Notes: generated from the sequence alone by a model not told the origin. Positions 1 through 9,277 are shown, counted from the first letter of the stretch. The stretch: DNA of 64,000 nucleotides from Hymenobacter norwichensis DSM 15439 (GCF_000420705.1 NZ_ATVL01000010.1:186001-250000), one strand, 5' to 3'. Numbers and translations are program-made.

Positions 1-1620
1 GTAGCGCCCGCCGTATACGTAGGTAAGCGCCGCCACGGGGCTCTGAATCGGTACCGACTCTATCTGCTTCCAGTAGTAGCTGGTACTAAGGCTGCTACCA
101 ACGTTGAAGCGCGGGTCGATATTAGGGTCCGTGACTCGTTCCTCCGTGGTGCGCCGCTGCTCTAGGGCGTACTGCTGCCGCCAATACGTGAAGCTGGCCG
201 TGAAGGCGTGGCGCTCGGCCACCGTGCGCTGGTAGCGCAGCTCGGCCCCTGCCACCCAGTTTTTCACGTCCACCGTTGCTGAGTCGGTTTGCTGGTAGCG
301 CCGGGTGCTGGGGGGCCTAGTGCCGTTAAAGGTAGTCGTGTAGTCGGAGCGGTACAGGTCGTCGGTGGCCGCGCGCTCATAGCCGCTAAAGGCGCGGAGT
401 GTAAGGGCGGGGGTTAGCTGATAGGTGGCGTGCAGCTGCGCGAGCAGGCGGCGGGTGCGGGGGGTGCGGCCGGCTACGTTGGCTTCCCGTAGCGGATCAA
501 CCGGGAAGGTAATGCCATCGGCGTTGCGGGCCGGTACGGCCGGCGGCGCCACCAATACCTGCCGCAGCAACGGCCCCGCGTCGGGCTCGTAGCCGGGCTG
601 GTGCTGATTGCTCTGGCTGCCCGACACCCGCAACCCCACCGTGAGCTTGCTCCCGAATTGCTGCTCCAAATTAGTGCGCACACTGTAGCGGCTCAGGTCA
701 GATTTTAGCAACACTCCCGATTGGCGTAGGTAGTCGGCCGCCACGTAGTAGCGGGTGTGGTGAGCAGTGAGGCCATCCACGCTGAGGTTGTGGCTCTGCA
801 TGCTGGCCACCCGCAGGGCCTTGTCCTGCCAGTCTTCCTCCCCCAGGTTGGCCAAATCGGTAGCGGAGTAAGGAGGGGCCGGATAACTGTTGTTGGCGGC
901 GGCCACGTTGATCAGGTCGGCGTACTGGCGGGCGTTCAGCAGGTTGTAGCGCTGACGCACCTGCTGCACCCCGGCCCAGCCCGCGTAGCGTACCCGCAGC
1001 GGCTGCGCCGGGGCGTTGCCATCGGCCCCGCGCCGGGTACTGATGCGGATGATGCCGTTGGTGCCCTGGCCGCCGTATTGCGCCGTAGCCGCCGCGCCCT
1101 TCACCACTTCAATGGAGGCAATGTTTTCCAGCGGCATATCCAGTAGCGGGTTGGGCGCGGGCGAAAACGGCGTGGCCAGACTGGCATTGAATTGCCCATC
1201 GTTGGGGAAATAGGCATTGCCGTTCCAGCTTTCGGGCGTGGCATCGTAGTTATACACCGGCACCCCATCCACCACGTACAGCGGCTGGCTGCTGTCCGTC
1301 ACGTTGGCCACCCCCCGGATACGTACCGTGTTCCATGCCCCCGGCGCCCCCGAATACGGCGTTACCTGCACTCCAGCTATGCGGCTAAGTACCGGCTGGA
1401 TGGTGGTGAAGGTGGGCCAAACAAATGAAGTTGTGATTATTTCAGGGTTGCAGTATATACGGCGGCGATTCTTACCCAAATGGTCCGGCAAACTATCTGA
1501 AGCAGGAACTACAAGTGCTGAACCACGAGTAGTTAGCGAGTCAACTAATGTTGATGTTTGCGCATGAGTAACCGTAGCAGCAGTTAATAATAAGAGACTG
1601 GTAGGTAGAATTCGAATCAT
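1..1620 (-). CDS. SusC/RagA-type TonB-dependent outer membrane receptor, 3' end outside window
   Basis: The frame is open from an ATG at 1620 down to base 1, so the C-terminal part of the barrel is missing. It begins with a signal peptide ending THAQ (about residues 1-20). A plug domain follows with typical SusC motifs: RIRGVANV, LYVVDGVPVY and IEVVKGAAATAQYG...TNGIIRISTRRG. Early beta-barrel strands come next. Such receptors import oligosaccharides, peptides or other large ligands using TonB energy. Unlike most SusC proteins there is no room for the usual N-terminal carboxypeptidase-like domain (about 70-80 residues) between signal and plug. Its neighbour on the same strand, 90 bp upstream, is a histidine kinase. 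Family call is firm; the ligand is unknown. Confidence 0.88.
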   Translation of the reverse strand, partial: MIRILPTSLLLLTAATVTHAQTSTLVDSLTTRGSALVVPASDSLPDHLGKNRRRIYCNPEIITTSFVWPTFTTIQPVLSRIAGVQVTPYSGAPGAWNTVRIRGVANVTDSSQPLYVVDGVPVYNYDATPESWNGNAYFPNDGQFNASLATPFSPAPNPLLDMPLENIASIEVVKGAAATAQYGGQGTNGIIRISTRRGADGNAPAQPLRVRYAGWAGVQQVRQRYNLLNARQYADLINVAAANNSYPAPPYSATDLANLGEEDWQDKALRVASMQSHNLSVDGLTAHHTRYYVAADYLRQSGVLLKSDLSRYSVRTNLEQQFGSKLTVGLRVSGSQSNQHQPGYEPDAGPLLRQVLVAPPAVPARNADGITFPVDPLREANVAGRTPRTRRLLAQLHATYQLTPALTLRAFSGYERAATDDLYRSDYTTTFNGTRPPSTRRYQQTDSATVDVKNWVAGAELRYQRTVAERHAFTASFTYWRQQYALEQRRTTEERVTDPNIDPRFNVGSSLSTSYYWKQIESVPIQSPVAALTYVYGGRY

Positions 1621-1710
1621 AAATAAGAGGATAAGTGGCAACTGCTAAGGTAGATGCCGTACGTCTTCTATTTCCACATAGGCATTAGAAATATGTTGGA
1701 ATTACTAGGG

Positions 1711-2502
1711 CTATTTATCTACTGAGAGAGGTAATGTCACCTCGGTACGGGTGCCTTGCCCAAGCGCGGAATGCTGATGAAGCTGTGCTTGTAGCATTTG
1801 CACCCGGAGTGCAATGCTGCGCAAACCCATACCCGGATTGACGTCGGGCGTAAAGCCACAGCCGTTATCTTTCACCAATAGGGTGAGCTGCACATTGGTT
1901 TGTTGCAGACTAACCGACAGCTGGGTTGCACCCTGAGCATGCCGAAGGCTGTTGGCAATCAGCTCCTGGCAGATGCGGTATAAAGCCAGCTCCTGCGGTA
2001 GTGCCGATGGCTTCGGGTAGTGCACCTCCAGCGTTACCGGCATTCTGCCGGATTCGTTGGAGACCAACACCAAATTGCGGAGCGCTTCTGCCAACCCGAA
2101 GCGGCTAAGCAAAATAGGGTACAAATCACGCGAGATGCTGCGCACATCGTACACGGCACTCACCAGCAGTTCTTCTACCAGTGGCAGCAACTCATGCGCA
2201 TTAGGCGGGGCGGGCACGTCGCGCAGGCGGCTAACCAGCAGCTTGGCCGTCGAGACGGTGGAGCCGATGCTGTCGTGCAGGTCCTGCCCAATGCGTTTGC
2301 GCTCGGTTTCCTGAGCTTCAATTAAAGCAGTGAGCATCTGCTGCTGGTGCCGGGCCTCAGTGGCGCGCAGTTGCTGCTGCTGCTGCAACAGGCGCTGCCG
2401 ATGGAAAACAAAAAACACAATCAGCGCCCCGGCTGCCAGTATCATAAAGGCAACACCCAGCAGAAACAAGTAACTAAACGTTACCTCCGATGGGGCAGAC
2501 AT
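1711..2502 (-). CDS. Sensor histidine kinase, NarX/DesK (HisKA_3) type
   Basis: A 263-residue kinase with one N-terminal membrane helix (about 10-33), a Gln-rich coiled linker, a dimerisation/phosphoacceptor segment ERKRIGQDLHDSIGS (H76) and a C-terminal HATPase domain with NSLRHA (N box) and DNGCGF...GMGLRSI (G boxes). The ATG at 2502 is preferred over a longer frame because it starts just before the membrane helix and overlaps the upstream gene by 22 bp, indicating translational coupling. There is no sensor domain of its own, so the upstream membrane protein may supply sensing. No response regulator lies in the window next to it. Signal and target are unknown. Confidence 0.85.
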   Translation of the reverse strand: MSAPSEVTFSYLFLLGVAFMILAAGALIVFFVFHRQRLLQQQQQLRATEARHQQQMLTALIEAQETERKRIGQDLHDSIGSTVSTAKLLVSRLRDVPAPPNAHELLPLVEELLVSAVYDVRSISRDLYPILLSRFGLAEALRNLVLVSNESGRMPVTLEVHYPKPSALPQELALYRICQELIANSLRHAQGATQLSVSLQQTNVQLTLLVKDNGCGFTPDVNPGMGLRSIALRVQMLQAQLHQHSALGQGTRTEVTLPLSVDK

Positions 2503-3137
2503 AGCGCCAGAGAGTAGCAACCGTACAGGGCAATAAACAAGACGGAGTGAATTCCCCAAACCAACTGGTTGAACTCCTGGGAGTAGCGCATGAGGTATTC
2601 GCCAAATAAGGCAATCTGTAAGTAGCCCAAAAAGTACAACAGCAAGCCCGCTGACACCCAGAACATGGGATCTTGCTGGAGCGGAACGGCGCGGAGTTCG
2701 CGCAGCAGCTTGCGGAAATACAGCAACGCGAAGAACAGCACTAGCACGCACTGCACTACTTGCTGCCCTGGCCGGAATATAGTGAGCCGGTTGAGTTGTA
2801 GGCTATCAAACAACACGTATGCCGCAAAACCACCTGCCAGCCACGGTACCAGCCGGTTGAACGAACTTGATTGCAGCCCATGGCGGTACACCAAAGCCAG
2901 CAGGGCTAGCTCGCCAACTGTATAAATGGGCATAATAAACAGATTGTTGTGCCTTTGCATCATCAGCACCATTCCGAGCGTATTTAGTGGCAGCACAAAC
3001 CACATAAGACCCGTGAGGTAGCGCAAGGCCGGCGGTAAGTAGCGGAACCGTACTAAGCCAAGTAGCCCAGCCAGCAGGATGGGCACCAGAGTCAGGCGCA
3101 TCAGGATTTGGGGTAGCGAAAGGGTACTAAAATCCAT
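2481..3137 (-). CDS. Polytopic membrane protein, probable sensor partner of the overlapping kinase
   Basis: The 218-residue protein is almost wholly hydrophobic, with about six or seven membrane helices and short loops. I do not recognise a named family. Its last 22 bases overlap the start of the histidine kinase, so both are probably made from one mRNA in fixed ratio. A separate membrane sensor working with a kinase that has only one helix is a reasonable inference, but nothing in the sequence proves it. Confidence 0.7.
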   Translation of the reverse strand: MDFSTLSLPQILMRLTLVPILLAGLLGLVRFRYLPPALRYLTGLMWFVLPLNTLGMVLMMQRHNNLFIMPIYTVGELALLALVYRHGLQSSSFNRLVPWLAGGFAAYVLFDSLQLNRLTIFRPGQQVVQCVLVLFFALLYFRKLLRELRAVPLQQDPMFWVSAGLLLYFLGYLQIALFGEYLMRYSQEFNQLVWGIHSVLFIALYGCYSLALCLPHRR

Positions 3138-3516
3138 GGGCGCTACGCTAAAGCTTGCAAGGGTGAGTAAGAGGGCCTAGCTCAGCAGTAAGCTAGCAGA
3201 TAAGTTGGTAAGTGGTCTGTGCACCAGCTCAGGCAGGGCCTATAACAAGCCGACAAATTTACAATGTGGATCTGCTATGTACGCTGCTAAGCGCTACAAA
3301 GAAGGTAGCGGCGCTTATTGCCAGGGTAGCGCTTAAGCTACCCAAACCGGCGCAAGTTGCCAGCTCCGTAGCGAGTAGTGTGGTTAGGAGGAGTACCTTT
3401 GAATAGAATAATTTCAGCTACCACGGCTGCCCGTCGGAACAAAAGGTATGATTTATCCCACCTACGGTCCAATCCGTTACTTTTGGCCCCGATACCTAGC
3501 CCATTCGCTCCGCCCC
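3138..3516. other. Divergent intergenic region between membrane sensor and E1 gene
   Basis: No convincing gene is present. It holds two matches to the Bacteroidota -7 box TAnnTTTG on the plus strand, TACCTTTG at 3394-3401 and TACTTTTG at 3478-3485. Neither has a clear TTTG -33 element at the usual 17-23 base spacing. Confidence 0.5.
3394..3485 (+). promoter_or_regulatory. Candidate -7 boxes for the fused E1 gene
   Basis: TACCTTTG at 3394-3401 and TACTTTTG at 3478-3485 both match the Bacteroidota consensus TAnnTTTG. The second is 32 bases before the chosen ATG at 3517 and would give a short leader. Matches are by eye and the -33 elements are weak. Confidence 0.4.
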
Positions 3517-5505
3517 ATGCATTTCGACCGGAAAGACTACGCCAACGACACGCTACTTTACCTCTATCAGCACCTGCTGAAGCCGCGTCTGATTGAGGAA
3601 AAAATGCTGATTCTGCTGCGGCAGGGTAAGGTAAGCAAGTGGTTTTCGGGCATTGGGCAGGAAGCCATTTCGGTGGGTAGCACGCTGGCCCTAGAGCCCG
3701 ACGAGTACATCCTGCCACTGCACCGCAACCTTGGCGTGTTCACGGGCCGCAACGTGCCCCTCGACCGGCTGTTTGCGCAGTGGCAAGGCAAAACCACCGG
3801 CTACACCAAGGGCCGCGACCGAAGCTTCCACTTTGGGACCAACGAACACCACATTGTGGGCATGATTTCGCACCTCGGCCCCCAACTGGCCGTGGCCGAT
3901 GGCATTGCCCTGGCCGATTTGCTGGACCGCCGTCAGAAAGTAACCGTGACGTATTCCGGCGATGGAGGCGCCAGTGAAGGCGACTTCCACGAGGCCCTAA
4001 ATGTAGCCGCCGTGTGGCAGCTACCCGTCATCTTCATCATTGAAAACAACGGCTACGGCCTGAGCACGCCCAGCCGGGAGCAGTTCCGCTGCAACTACTT
4101 CATCGATAAAGGCCCCGCTTACGGCATGGAGGCCCTGCAAATCGATGGCAACAACGTGCTGGAAGTGTACGACACCGTAACCCGGCTGGCCGAAGACATG
4201 CGCCGTAACCCCCGCCCTGTGTTGCTGGAAGCCCTCACGTTTCGGATGCGCGGGCACGAGGAAGCCAGCGGCACCAAGTACGTACCGCAGGAGCTGTTTG
4301 AGGAGTGGGCCCAGCGCGACCCGGTGGAAACCTACGAGAAGTGGCTGCTCGCCGAAGGCATTCTCGACGAAGAAGCCCGCATGCGCTTCCGCGAAACCAT
4401 CAAGCGCGAAATCGAGGAAGGCTTGAAGGTGGTTGACGCCGTGCCCATGCCTACGGCCCAGGTAGAGGAGGAGGTAGGCGACATGTATCGCGCCTTTGAG
4501 CCGGATACTTCCCTGAACCTAGCTCCCAACAACCAGCAACCAACCACCGATAAGCGTTACGTTGATGCTATTTCCGATGGATTGCGGCAAAGCATGGAGC
4601 GCTACCCCGAACTGGTGCTCATGGGCCAGGATATTGCCGATTATGGCGGGGTGTTCAAAATTACTGAGGGCTTTGTAGCGCAGTTTGGCAAAAGCCGGGT
4701 GCGCAACACGCCGCTCTGCGAATCGGCTATTATCGGGGCTGGACTAGGGCTGAGTGTCAAGGGGAAGAAGGCTATGGTGGAAATGCAGTTTGCTGATTTC
4801 GTGACCTGCGGCTTCAACCAGATTGTAAACAACCTCGCCAAAAGCCACTACCGCTGGGGCCAAAACGCCGACGTAGTGGTGCGCATGCCTACCGGCGCGG
4901 GCACGGCCGCTGGCCCGTTCCACTCGCAAAGCAATGAGGCGTGGTTTACGCATACGCCTGGCCTGAAAGTGGTATACCCCAGCAACCCCCACGACGCCAA
5001 AGGCCTGCTCTGCGCCGCCTTCGAAGACCCGAACCCGGTGCTGTACTTCGAGCATAAATTGCTGTACCGCAGCGTGTCGGCGCCAGTGCCCGATGCATAT
5101 TACACCACGCCCATTGGCAAAGCGGCGCTGGTGCGGCAGGGCGAAACCATCAGCATTATCACCTACGGGGCGGGCGTGCATTGGGCCTTGGCTTTGGCCG
5201 ACGAGCTGAACCTCGACGCCGACATTTTGGATTTGCGCACCCTGCTGCCCTGGGACCAGGAAGCCGTGCGCGAAACCGTGAACAAGAACGGCCGGGTGCT
5301 GCTGCTGCATGAAGACACGCTCACGGGCGGCCTAGGCGGCGAAATCGGGGCTTGGATTGCCGAACACTGCTTTGAGCACCTCGATGCTCCCATTCAGCGC
5401 GTGGGCTCCCTGGATACCGCTATTCCATTTTCGCCCACCCTCGAAAAGCAGTTCCTGCCTCAGCAGCGCCTGCGCGAAGCCGTGGACAGGCTGCTGAACT
5501 ACTAA
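3517..5505 (+). CDS. 2-oxoacid dehydrogenase E1, alpha and beta subunits fused (branched-chain/pyruvate type)
   Basis: The 662-residue protein joins both E1 subunits. Residues 1-330 are the alpha part with the thiamine diphosphate motif (YSGDGGASEGDFHEA ... ENNGYGLST) and the phosphorylation-loop-like RMRGHEEASG. From about residue 345 (YVDAISDGLRQSMERYP, MGQDIADYGGVFKITEGF) it is the transketolase-like beta part. It decarboxylates a 2-oxoacid and passes the acyl group to a lipoyl E2. The start at 3517 (MHFDRKDY) is preferred because the upstream 23 codons lack homology-like features and contain a -7 box. No E2 or E3 is adjacent. sucB and lpdA are elsewhere in the window, but the cognate E2 is not identified. 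Fused E1 proteins are common in Bacteroidota. The exact substrate (branched-chain or pyruvate) cannot be decided from sequence alone. Confidence 0.92.
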   Translation: MHFDRKDYANDTLLYLYQHLLKPRLIEEKMLILLRQGKVSKWFSGIGQEAISVGSTLALEPDEYILPLHRNLGVFTGRNVPLDRLFAQWQGKTTGYTKGRDRSFHFGTNEHHIVGMISHLGPQLAVADGIALADLLDRRQKVTVTYSGDGGASEGDFHEALNVAAVWQLPVIFIIENNGYGLSTPSREQFRCNYFIDKGPAYGMEALQIDGNNVLEVYDTVTRLAEDMRRNPRPVLLEALTFRMRGHEEASGTKYVPQELFEEWAQRDPVETYEKWLLAEGILDEEARMRFRETIKREIEEGLKVVDAVPMPTAQVEEEVGDMYRAFEPDTSLNLAPNNQQPTTDKRYVDAISDGLRQSMERYPELVLMGQDIADYGGVFKITEGFVAQFGKSRVRNTPLCESAIIGAGLGLSVKGKKAMVEMQFADFVTCGFNQIVNNLAKSHYRWGQNADVVVRMPTGAGTAAGPFHSQSNEAWFTHTPGLKVVYPSNPHDAKGLLCAAFEDPNPVLYFEHKLLYRSVSAPVPDAYYTTPIGKAALVRQGETISIITYGAGVHWALALADELNLDADILDLRTLLPWDQEAVRETVNKNGRVLLLHEDTLTGGLGGEIGAWIAEHCFEHLDAPIQRVGSLDTAIPFSPTLEKQFLPQQRLREAVDRLLNY

Positions 5506-5600
5506 GAAATGGTTGGCGGCTTAGTGGAGCGTTCCGCTAAGCCGCCCAGATTAGGCCCGGCAACTATAGCGCATTATATAGGCTCAATACGTAGTAAATC

Positions 5601-5906
5601 ATGAAAGTAAAAAATCTATCTATTCTATTAATCAGTGGCTTACTAGTGCTTACAGAAGCCGGCTGCCACCGCTACGCGCTGCCCAGCCCCAAAGGCCCGC
5701 CGCAGCCTAAAGTGAAGAAAGCGGCCAAAGGCTCCGACGACGCCAATGCCGATGGTAGCGCTGCTAGTGCGGAACCAGTGGAAGTGAAACCCCAGAAAAA
5801 CAGCTACGACAAAAACGGTTTGCTCAAAAAACCTAAATACGAGCGGCGCCGACGCACTCACAAAGTGGGGCAACGCAAGTTTTTGGGCATTGTGCTGCCG
5901 TTCTAA
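5601..5906 (+). CDS. Small predicted lipoprotein, unknown function
   Basis: 101 residues with a lipoprotein-type signal ending TEAGC (C22), then a Pro/Lys-rich and acidic linker and a strongly basic tail (KYERRRRTHKVGQRK). No domain recognised. The lipobox is imperfect (EAGC), so simple secretion is possible. It follows the E1 gene by 95 bp and may be independent. It resembles the next exported protein (6026) in being small and highly charged. Confidence 0.6.
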   Translation: MKVKNLSILLISGLLVLTEAGCHRYALPSPKGPPQPKVKKAAKGSDDANADGSAASAEPVEVKPQKNSYDKNGLLKKPKYERRRRTHKVGQRKFLGIVLPF

Positions 5907-6025
5907 GTGCCTCACAGCTGCTTGGTTCTGCTTTAGAGTGGCGGCACTGTTTGGATAGATTTTTGCCTACGGAGCAGCTTGTGGTATATCGTTCTTTCTG
6001 TTTCTCCTTTAGTATTCCCGGTTAG

Positions 6026-6328
6026 ATGCGCGCTTTTATTTTACTCCTGGCACTGGCGCTAAGCAGCAGTGCGGCCTTCGCCCAAACTGTTGAGGTTAAG
6101 CAGCGGGCCGCCAACCGCCGCGCCCTGCGCGACGCCCGTAAGTATCCGGCTCCTTACAAAGATTCGCATCTCGACGTAGAAAAGTCCGACCTCAAGCAGG
6201 GTGGCGGAGGCCGGCAAGAACAGCCTAATGATGGCCGGGAAAGCTACCGGTTCGACAACACCGGGGCAGCGCGCGTAAGTGAACCTAGCACCATTAATCT
6301 GCGTCTTCGTAAGAAGAAAAAAGAATAG
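6026..6328 (+). CDS. Small exported basic protein, unknown function
   Basis: 100 residues with a clear signal peptide (hydrophobic core FILLLALALSSS, cleavage near AFAQ at about residue 20), followed by a hydrophilic, Arg/Lys/Gly-rich segment ending RLRKKKKE. No domain recognised and likely disordered. Predicted periplasmic or extracellular. Confidence 0.6.
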   Translation: MRAFILLLALALSSSAAFAQTVEVKQRAANRRALRDARKYPAPYKDSHLDVEKSDLKQGGGGRQEQPNDGRESYRFDNTGAARVSEPSTINLRLRKKKKE

Positions 6329-6412
6329 CAAATACCGTGAGTAGCTGGGCGGGGTTGGTAACGCACCACGCAAGCCCTGCTCAGCTTCTCAGTTACTCAA
6401 TTAACTTTCCCC

Positions 6413-6754
6413 ATGATCCCCTGGCAACCCCTAACCCAACCCGAGCAGCTACAGGAAATTGTGCGCGAATCGCACGAGCAGCCGGTGCTTATCTTCAAGC
6501 ACAGCACAAGTTGCTCTATTAGCGCCGCCGCCAAAGGCAAAATCGAGCGGCAGTGGGCCGATGCTGGCCTTGCCGATACCAAGCTCTACTACCTAGATTT
6601 GCTCCGCTTCCGGCCGATTTCCAGTGAAATTGCCGAGCAGTTCGGCGTACGGCACGAGTCGCCGCAGCTGTTGCTCATCCGCGACGGGGAATGCCAGTAC
6701 AACGCCTCACACATGGGCATCCGGCTGAGCGACGTAAAAAGTGCGGTTGGTTAA
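6413..6754 (+). CDS. ytxJ: Bacillithiol-system thioredoxin-like protein YtxJ
   Basis: 113-residue monothiol thioredoxin-fold protein. It shows the family signature LIFKHSTSCSIS (single cysteine in the CPxC-equivalent position) and the later RHESPQLLLIRDGE strand typical of the cis-Pro region. Family members are proposed to reduce bacillithiol-mixed disulfides. Its presence implies that the organism makes bacillithiol, although no synthesis gene lies in the window. It is read alone. A convergent hairpin separates it from the osmC-type gene, another thiol-based redox protein. Confidence 0.85.
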   Translation: MIPWQPLTQPEQLQEIVRESHEQPVLIFKHSTSCSISAAAKGKIERQWADAGLADTKLYYLDLLRFRPISSEIAEQFGVRHESPQLLLIRDGECQYNASHMGIRLSDVKSAVG

Positions 6755-6792
6755 TTTCGCTTAAAAATTCCGGCGTACACGTACGAATAGCT

Positions 6793-6841
6793 CACTCTAA
6801 ACCAACTGGTTGGCCTTGGCCGGCCTCTTTGGTTTAGAGTG
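6793..6841. terminator. Bidirectional terminator-like hairpin
   Basis: Perfect 12-base arms CACTCTAAACCA / TGGTTTAGAGTG lie between the convergent ytxJ and osmC-type genes. Confidence 0.65.
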
Positions 6842-6866
6842 GGCTATTGCACTTCAACTCATTTAC

Positions 6867-7274
6867 TTAACCTACGTATTCGAACTGAACCTCCTGCCGG
6901 ATTTCCGGGTTGAGGCTAAGAGCCACCGGGCAAGTACGGGCCGCGTTTTCCAGCGTAGCGCGTTCTTTGGAGCTAAGCGTAGCAGGCAGCTTGAATTGCA
7001 CATCAATCTGCCGGATGCGCCGGGGCTCAGCGGCCATGTGTTTCGTCACGTCATACGTAACACCAGCCAGATCAACATTGAGGCGTTCGGCCACAATACC
7101 CATAATGGTCATCATGCAGCTTCCCAAAGCAGCACTTACCAAATCGGTCGGCGAAAAAGCTTCGCCCCGACCGTGGTTATCGACGGGTGCGTCGGTGAGG
7201 ATGGTGTTGCCGGAGGCAGTGTGCGTGGCTTCGGTACGTAAATTACCGGCGTAGCGGGCGGTGGCGGTGTTCAT
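6867..7274 (-). CDS. OsmC/Ohr-family peroxiredoxin-like protein
   Basis: 135 residues of the OsmC fold. The motif FSPTDLVSAALGSCMMTIMG carries the first catalytic cysteine, and the second cysteine is in ENAARTCPVALSLNPEI. The CPVxxSL pattern is the usual OsmC form. It would detoxify organic peroxides in the cytoplasm with a thiol cofactor. Convergent with ytxJ, so both redox genes share a terminator but not a promoter. Confidence 0.9.
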   Translation of the reverse strand: MNTATARYAGNLRTEATHTASGNTILTDAPVDNHGRGEAFSPTDLVSAALGSCMMTIMGIVAERLNVDLAGVTYDVTKHMAAEPRRIRQIDVQFKLPATLSSKERATLENAARTCPVALSLNPEIRQEVQFEYVG

Positions 7275-7394
7275 ATTTCAGGAAGTAAGCTAGGTAACAA
7301 GATGATGCCCGTAAATTTACGTACTTTCGATAGGGTAGGCCCAGGCTTCCCTTACAGTTCCGTTTGCCAGCCCACTTTAGCTCCCCCGCTTCCC

Positions 7395-8183
7395 TTGCGA
7401 CATCTACTTTCTCTGACCGGTTTATTGGCTGTACTGACCAGCTCCGCGGCTCAGGCTCAAGGTTCGTCCTCTCCCGCCAACGATGATCCTTCGTACCGCA
7501 AGGAGTTTGTGTACGGCCTCAATTTCAACACCCGTGGTGGTCTGATTGGTGGTGTTTCGGTGCGTTCCACCCGCGTGCTCACCGAAAACTGGGCGCGCTA
7601 CTGGTCTATTGAAATGGTGGAGGTGAAGCACCGTAAAGAGCAGCGCCTAGCCAGCTACAATGGCGGCACGTTTGTGCTTGACAAGGCCAACTATTTCTTT
7701 GTGCTGCGCCCTTCCGTTGGCGCGCAACGCGTGGTATTCCGTAAGGCCGCCGAATCGGGGGTGCAGGTGAATGCCTTGGCATCGGTGGGGCCATCCATCG
7801 GGTTGGAAATGCCTTACTACATTTATTACGACTACACCCAGCGCGATTCGCGGGGCAATCCTATCGGCGGTGAGGATATTCGTACCGAGCAGTTCGACCC
7901 GAATATTCATACAAACCCTGGTACCTACGTCATCGACCGAGCGCCGCTTTTCACCGGAGCCAGCGAGATAAAGCCTCGTATTGGTGCCCACCTACGGGCA
8001 GCCCTTAGCTTTGAATACGGCCGCTACCGCGACGCGGTAGCCGGTATTGAAACGGGTGTGCTCCTAGAAATGTATGGGCAGCGCCCTATCATTCTGCGTG
8101 CTCCTAACGTGGCCGACAAAGACATCAATAACCGCTTTTATCCTTCGGTGTACCTCACCATCTATCTGGGGTCGAGAAGTTGA
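7395..8183 (+). CDS. Outer membrane beta-barrel protein, unknown function
   Basis: The frame is open from an ATG at 7302, but the signal peptide (RHLLSLTGLLAVLTSSAAQAQ) begins right after a TTG at 7395, which I take as the likely start. With the ATG the protein has 31 extra residues ahead of the signal. The mature part has alternating amphipathic strands (EFVYGLNFNTRGGLIGG, YFFVLRPSVGAQRV) and ends in a strand YPSVYLTIYLGSRS, as in beta-barrel proteins. No family name is certain. A near-consensus -7 box (TACTTTCG) lies near 7320. Predicted outer membrane. Confidence 0.65.
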   Translation: MRHLLSLTGLLAVLTSSAAQAQGSSSPANDDPSYRKEFVYGLNFNTRGGLIGGVSVRSTRVLTENWARYWSIEMVEVKHRKEQRLASYNGGTFVLDKANYFFVLRPSVGAQRVVFRKAAESGVQVNALASVGPSIGLEMPYYIYYDYTQRDSRGNPIGGEDIRTEQFDPNIHTNPGTYVIDRAPLFTGASEIKPRIGAHLRAALSFEYGRYRDAVAGIETGVLLEMYGQRPIILRAPNVADKDINNRFYPSVYLTIYLGSRS

Positions 8184-8359
8184 TTGAAAGACGATTTCAA
8201 CTTGCCTGTGAGAGGTAAGAGTTGTTTCAGCGGCGTGGAAGCGCCTGTTGGAACAATTCTTACCTCTCGTTTCTTATAAGGCACTGCCTAGCGGAGCGGG
8301 CCTACGTTACAGGTCACATTTCAGTTTCGTTTATAGGCGCTTACTTCTGCGTTCTACTG

Positions 8360-8367
8360 TACCTTTG
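8360..8367 (+). promoter_or_regulatory. -7 box TACCTTTG immediately before lipA
   Basis: A perfect TAnnTTTG match ending 4 bases before the lipA ATG at 8372, which would give a leaderless or nearly leaderless mRNA. The -33 element is unclear. Confidence 0.5.
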
Positions 8368-8371
8368 TATT

Positions 8372-9277
8372 ATGGATGATCTGTTGTTGACTTTGCCCAT
8401 AATCCAGCCGGCCCCACCTGCGCCTGCTAAGGCCCGTAAACCCGACTGGCTGCGTGTGAAGCTACCCGTTGGTCCCGAGTACGCCGCCGTGCGCCGCCTC
8501 GTTGACGAGCACAAGCTGCACACCATCTGCGAAAGTGGCAACTGCCCGAATATGGGTGAGTGCTGGGGTGCTGGTACGGCTACCTTCATGATTCTGGGCA
8601 ATGTGTGCACCCGCTCGTGCTCGTTCTGCGCCGTGGCTACCGGCCGCCCCACTGAGTACGACACCGATGAGCCCCGCCGCGTAGCCGAAGCTATTCAACT
8701 GATGGGGGTGAAGCACGCCGTTATCACCAGCGTCAACCGCGACGAGTTGAAAGACCGGGGTGCTAGTATCTGGAACGAAACGGTGGTGCGTATCAAGCAG
8801 CTTTCGCCTACTACTACCATCGAAACGTTGATTCCGGATGTGAAAGCCAACTGGGAAGCGCTAGATCTGATGATTGCCGGCGGCCAGGAAGTGGTATCAC
8901 ACAACGTGGAGACTGTGGGTAGCCTCTACCGCCTCGTGCGCCCACAAGCCAAATACGACCGGAGCCTGGAGCAAATCCGGCGCACCAAGGATGCCGGCAA
9001 GCGCACCAAGTCGGGCATCATGCTTGGCCTAGGCGAAACTAAAGACGAGATGTATAAAGCTATGGACGACCTAGTAGCCCACGGCCTCGACATCCTGACC
9101 CTGGGCCAGTACCTGCAACCAACCAAGCGCCACCTCGAAGTAGCCGAATTCATTCACCCTGACTTGTTTGCGCACTACCGCGAAGAGGGCTTGGCGCGCG
9201 GCCTGAAGTATGTGGAAAGCGGCCCGCTAGTACGAAGCAGCTACCACGCCGAGCGCCACGTAAACGTGCCCATCTAG
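8372..9277 (+). CDS. lipA: Lipoyl synthase (radical SAM)
   Basis: 301 residues. The auxiliary cluster motif CESGNCPNMGEC gives C53, C58 and C64. The radical-SAM motif CTRSCSFC gives C79, C83 and C86. The C-terminal RSSYHA signature is present. It inserts two sulfurs into octanoyl-lysine on E2 and H proteins, making the lipoyl arm that the 2-oxoacid dehydrogenases and glycine cleavage system in this window need. The start at 8372 is chosen over a longer frame because upstream codons look non-homologous and a -7 box sits just ahead. lipB is not adjacent. A terminator follows. Confidence 0.97.
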   Translation: MDDLLLTLPIIQPAPPAPAKARKPDWLRVKLPVGPEYAAVRRLVDEHKLHTICESGNCPNMGECWGAGTATFMILGNVCTRSCSFCAVATGRPTEYDTDEPRRVAEAIQLMGVKHAVITSVNRDELKDRGASIWNETVVRIKQLSPTTTIETLIPDVKANWEALDLMIAGGQEVVSHNVETVGSLYRLVRPQAKYDRSLEQIRRTKDAGKRTKSGIMLGLGETKDEMYKAMDDLVAHGLDILTLGQYLQPTKRHLEVAEFIHPDLFAHYREEGLARGLKYVESGPLVRSSYHAERHVNVPI

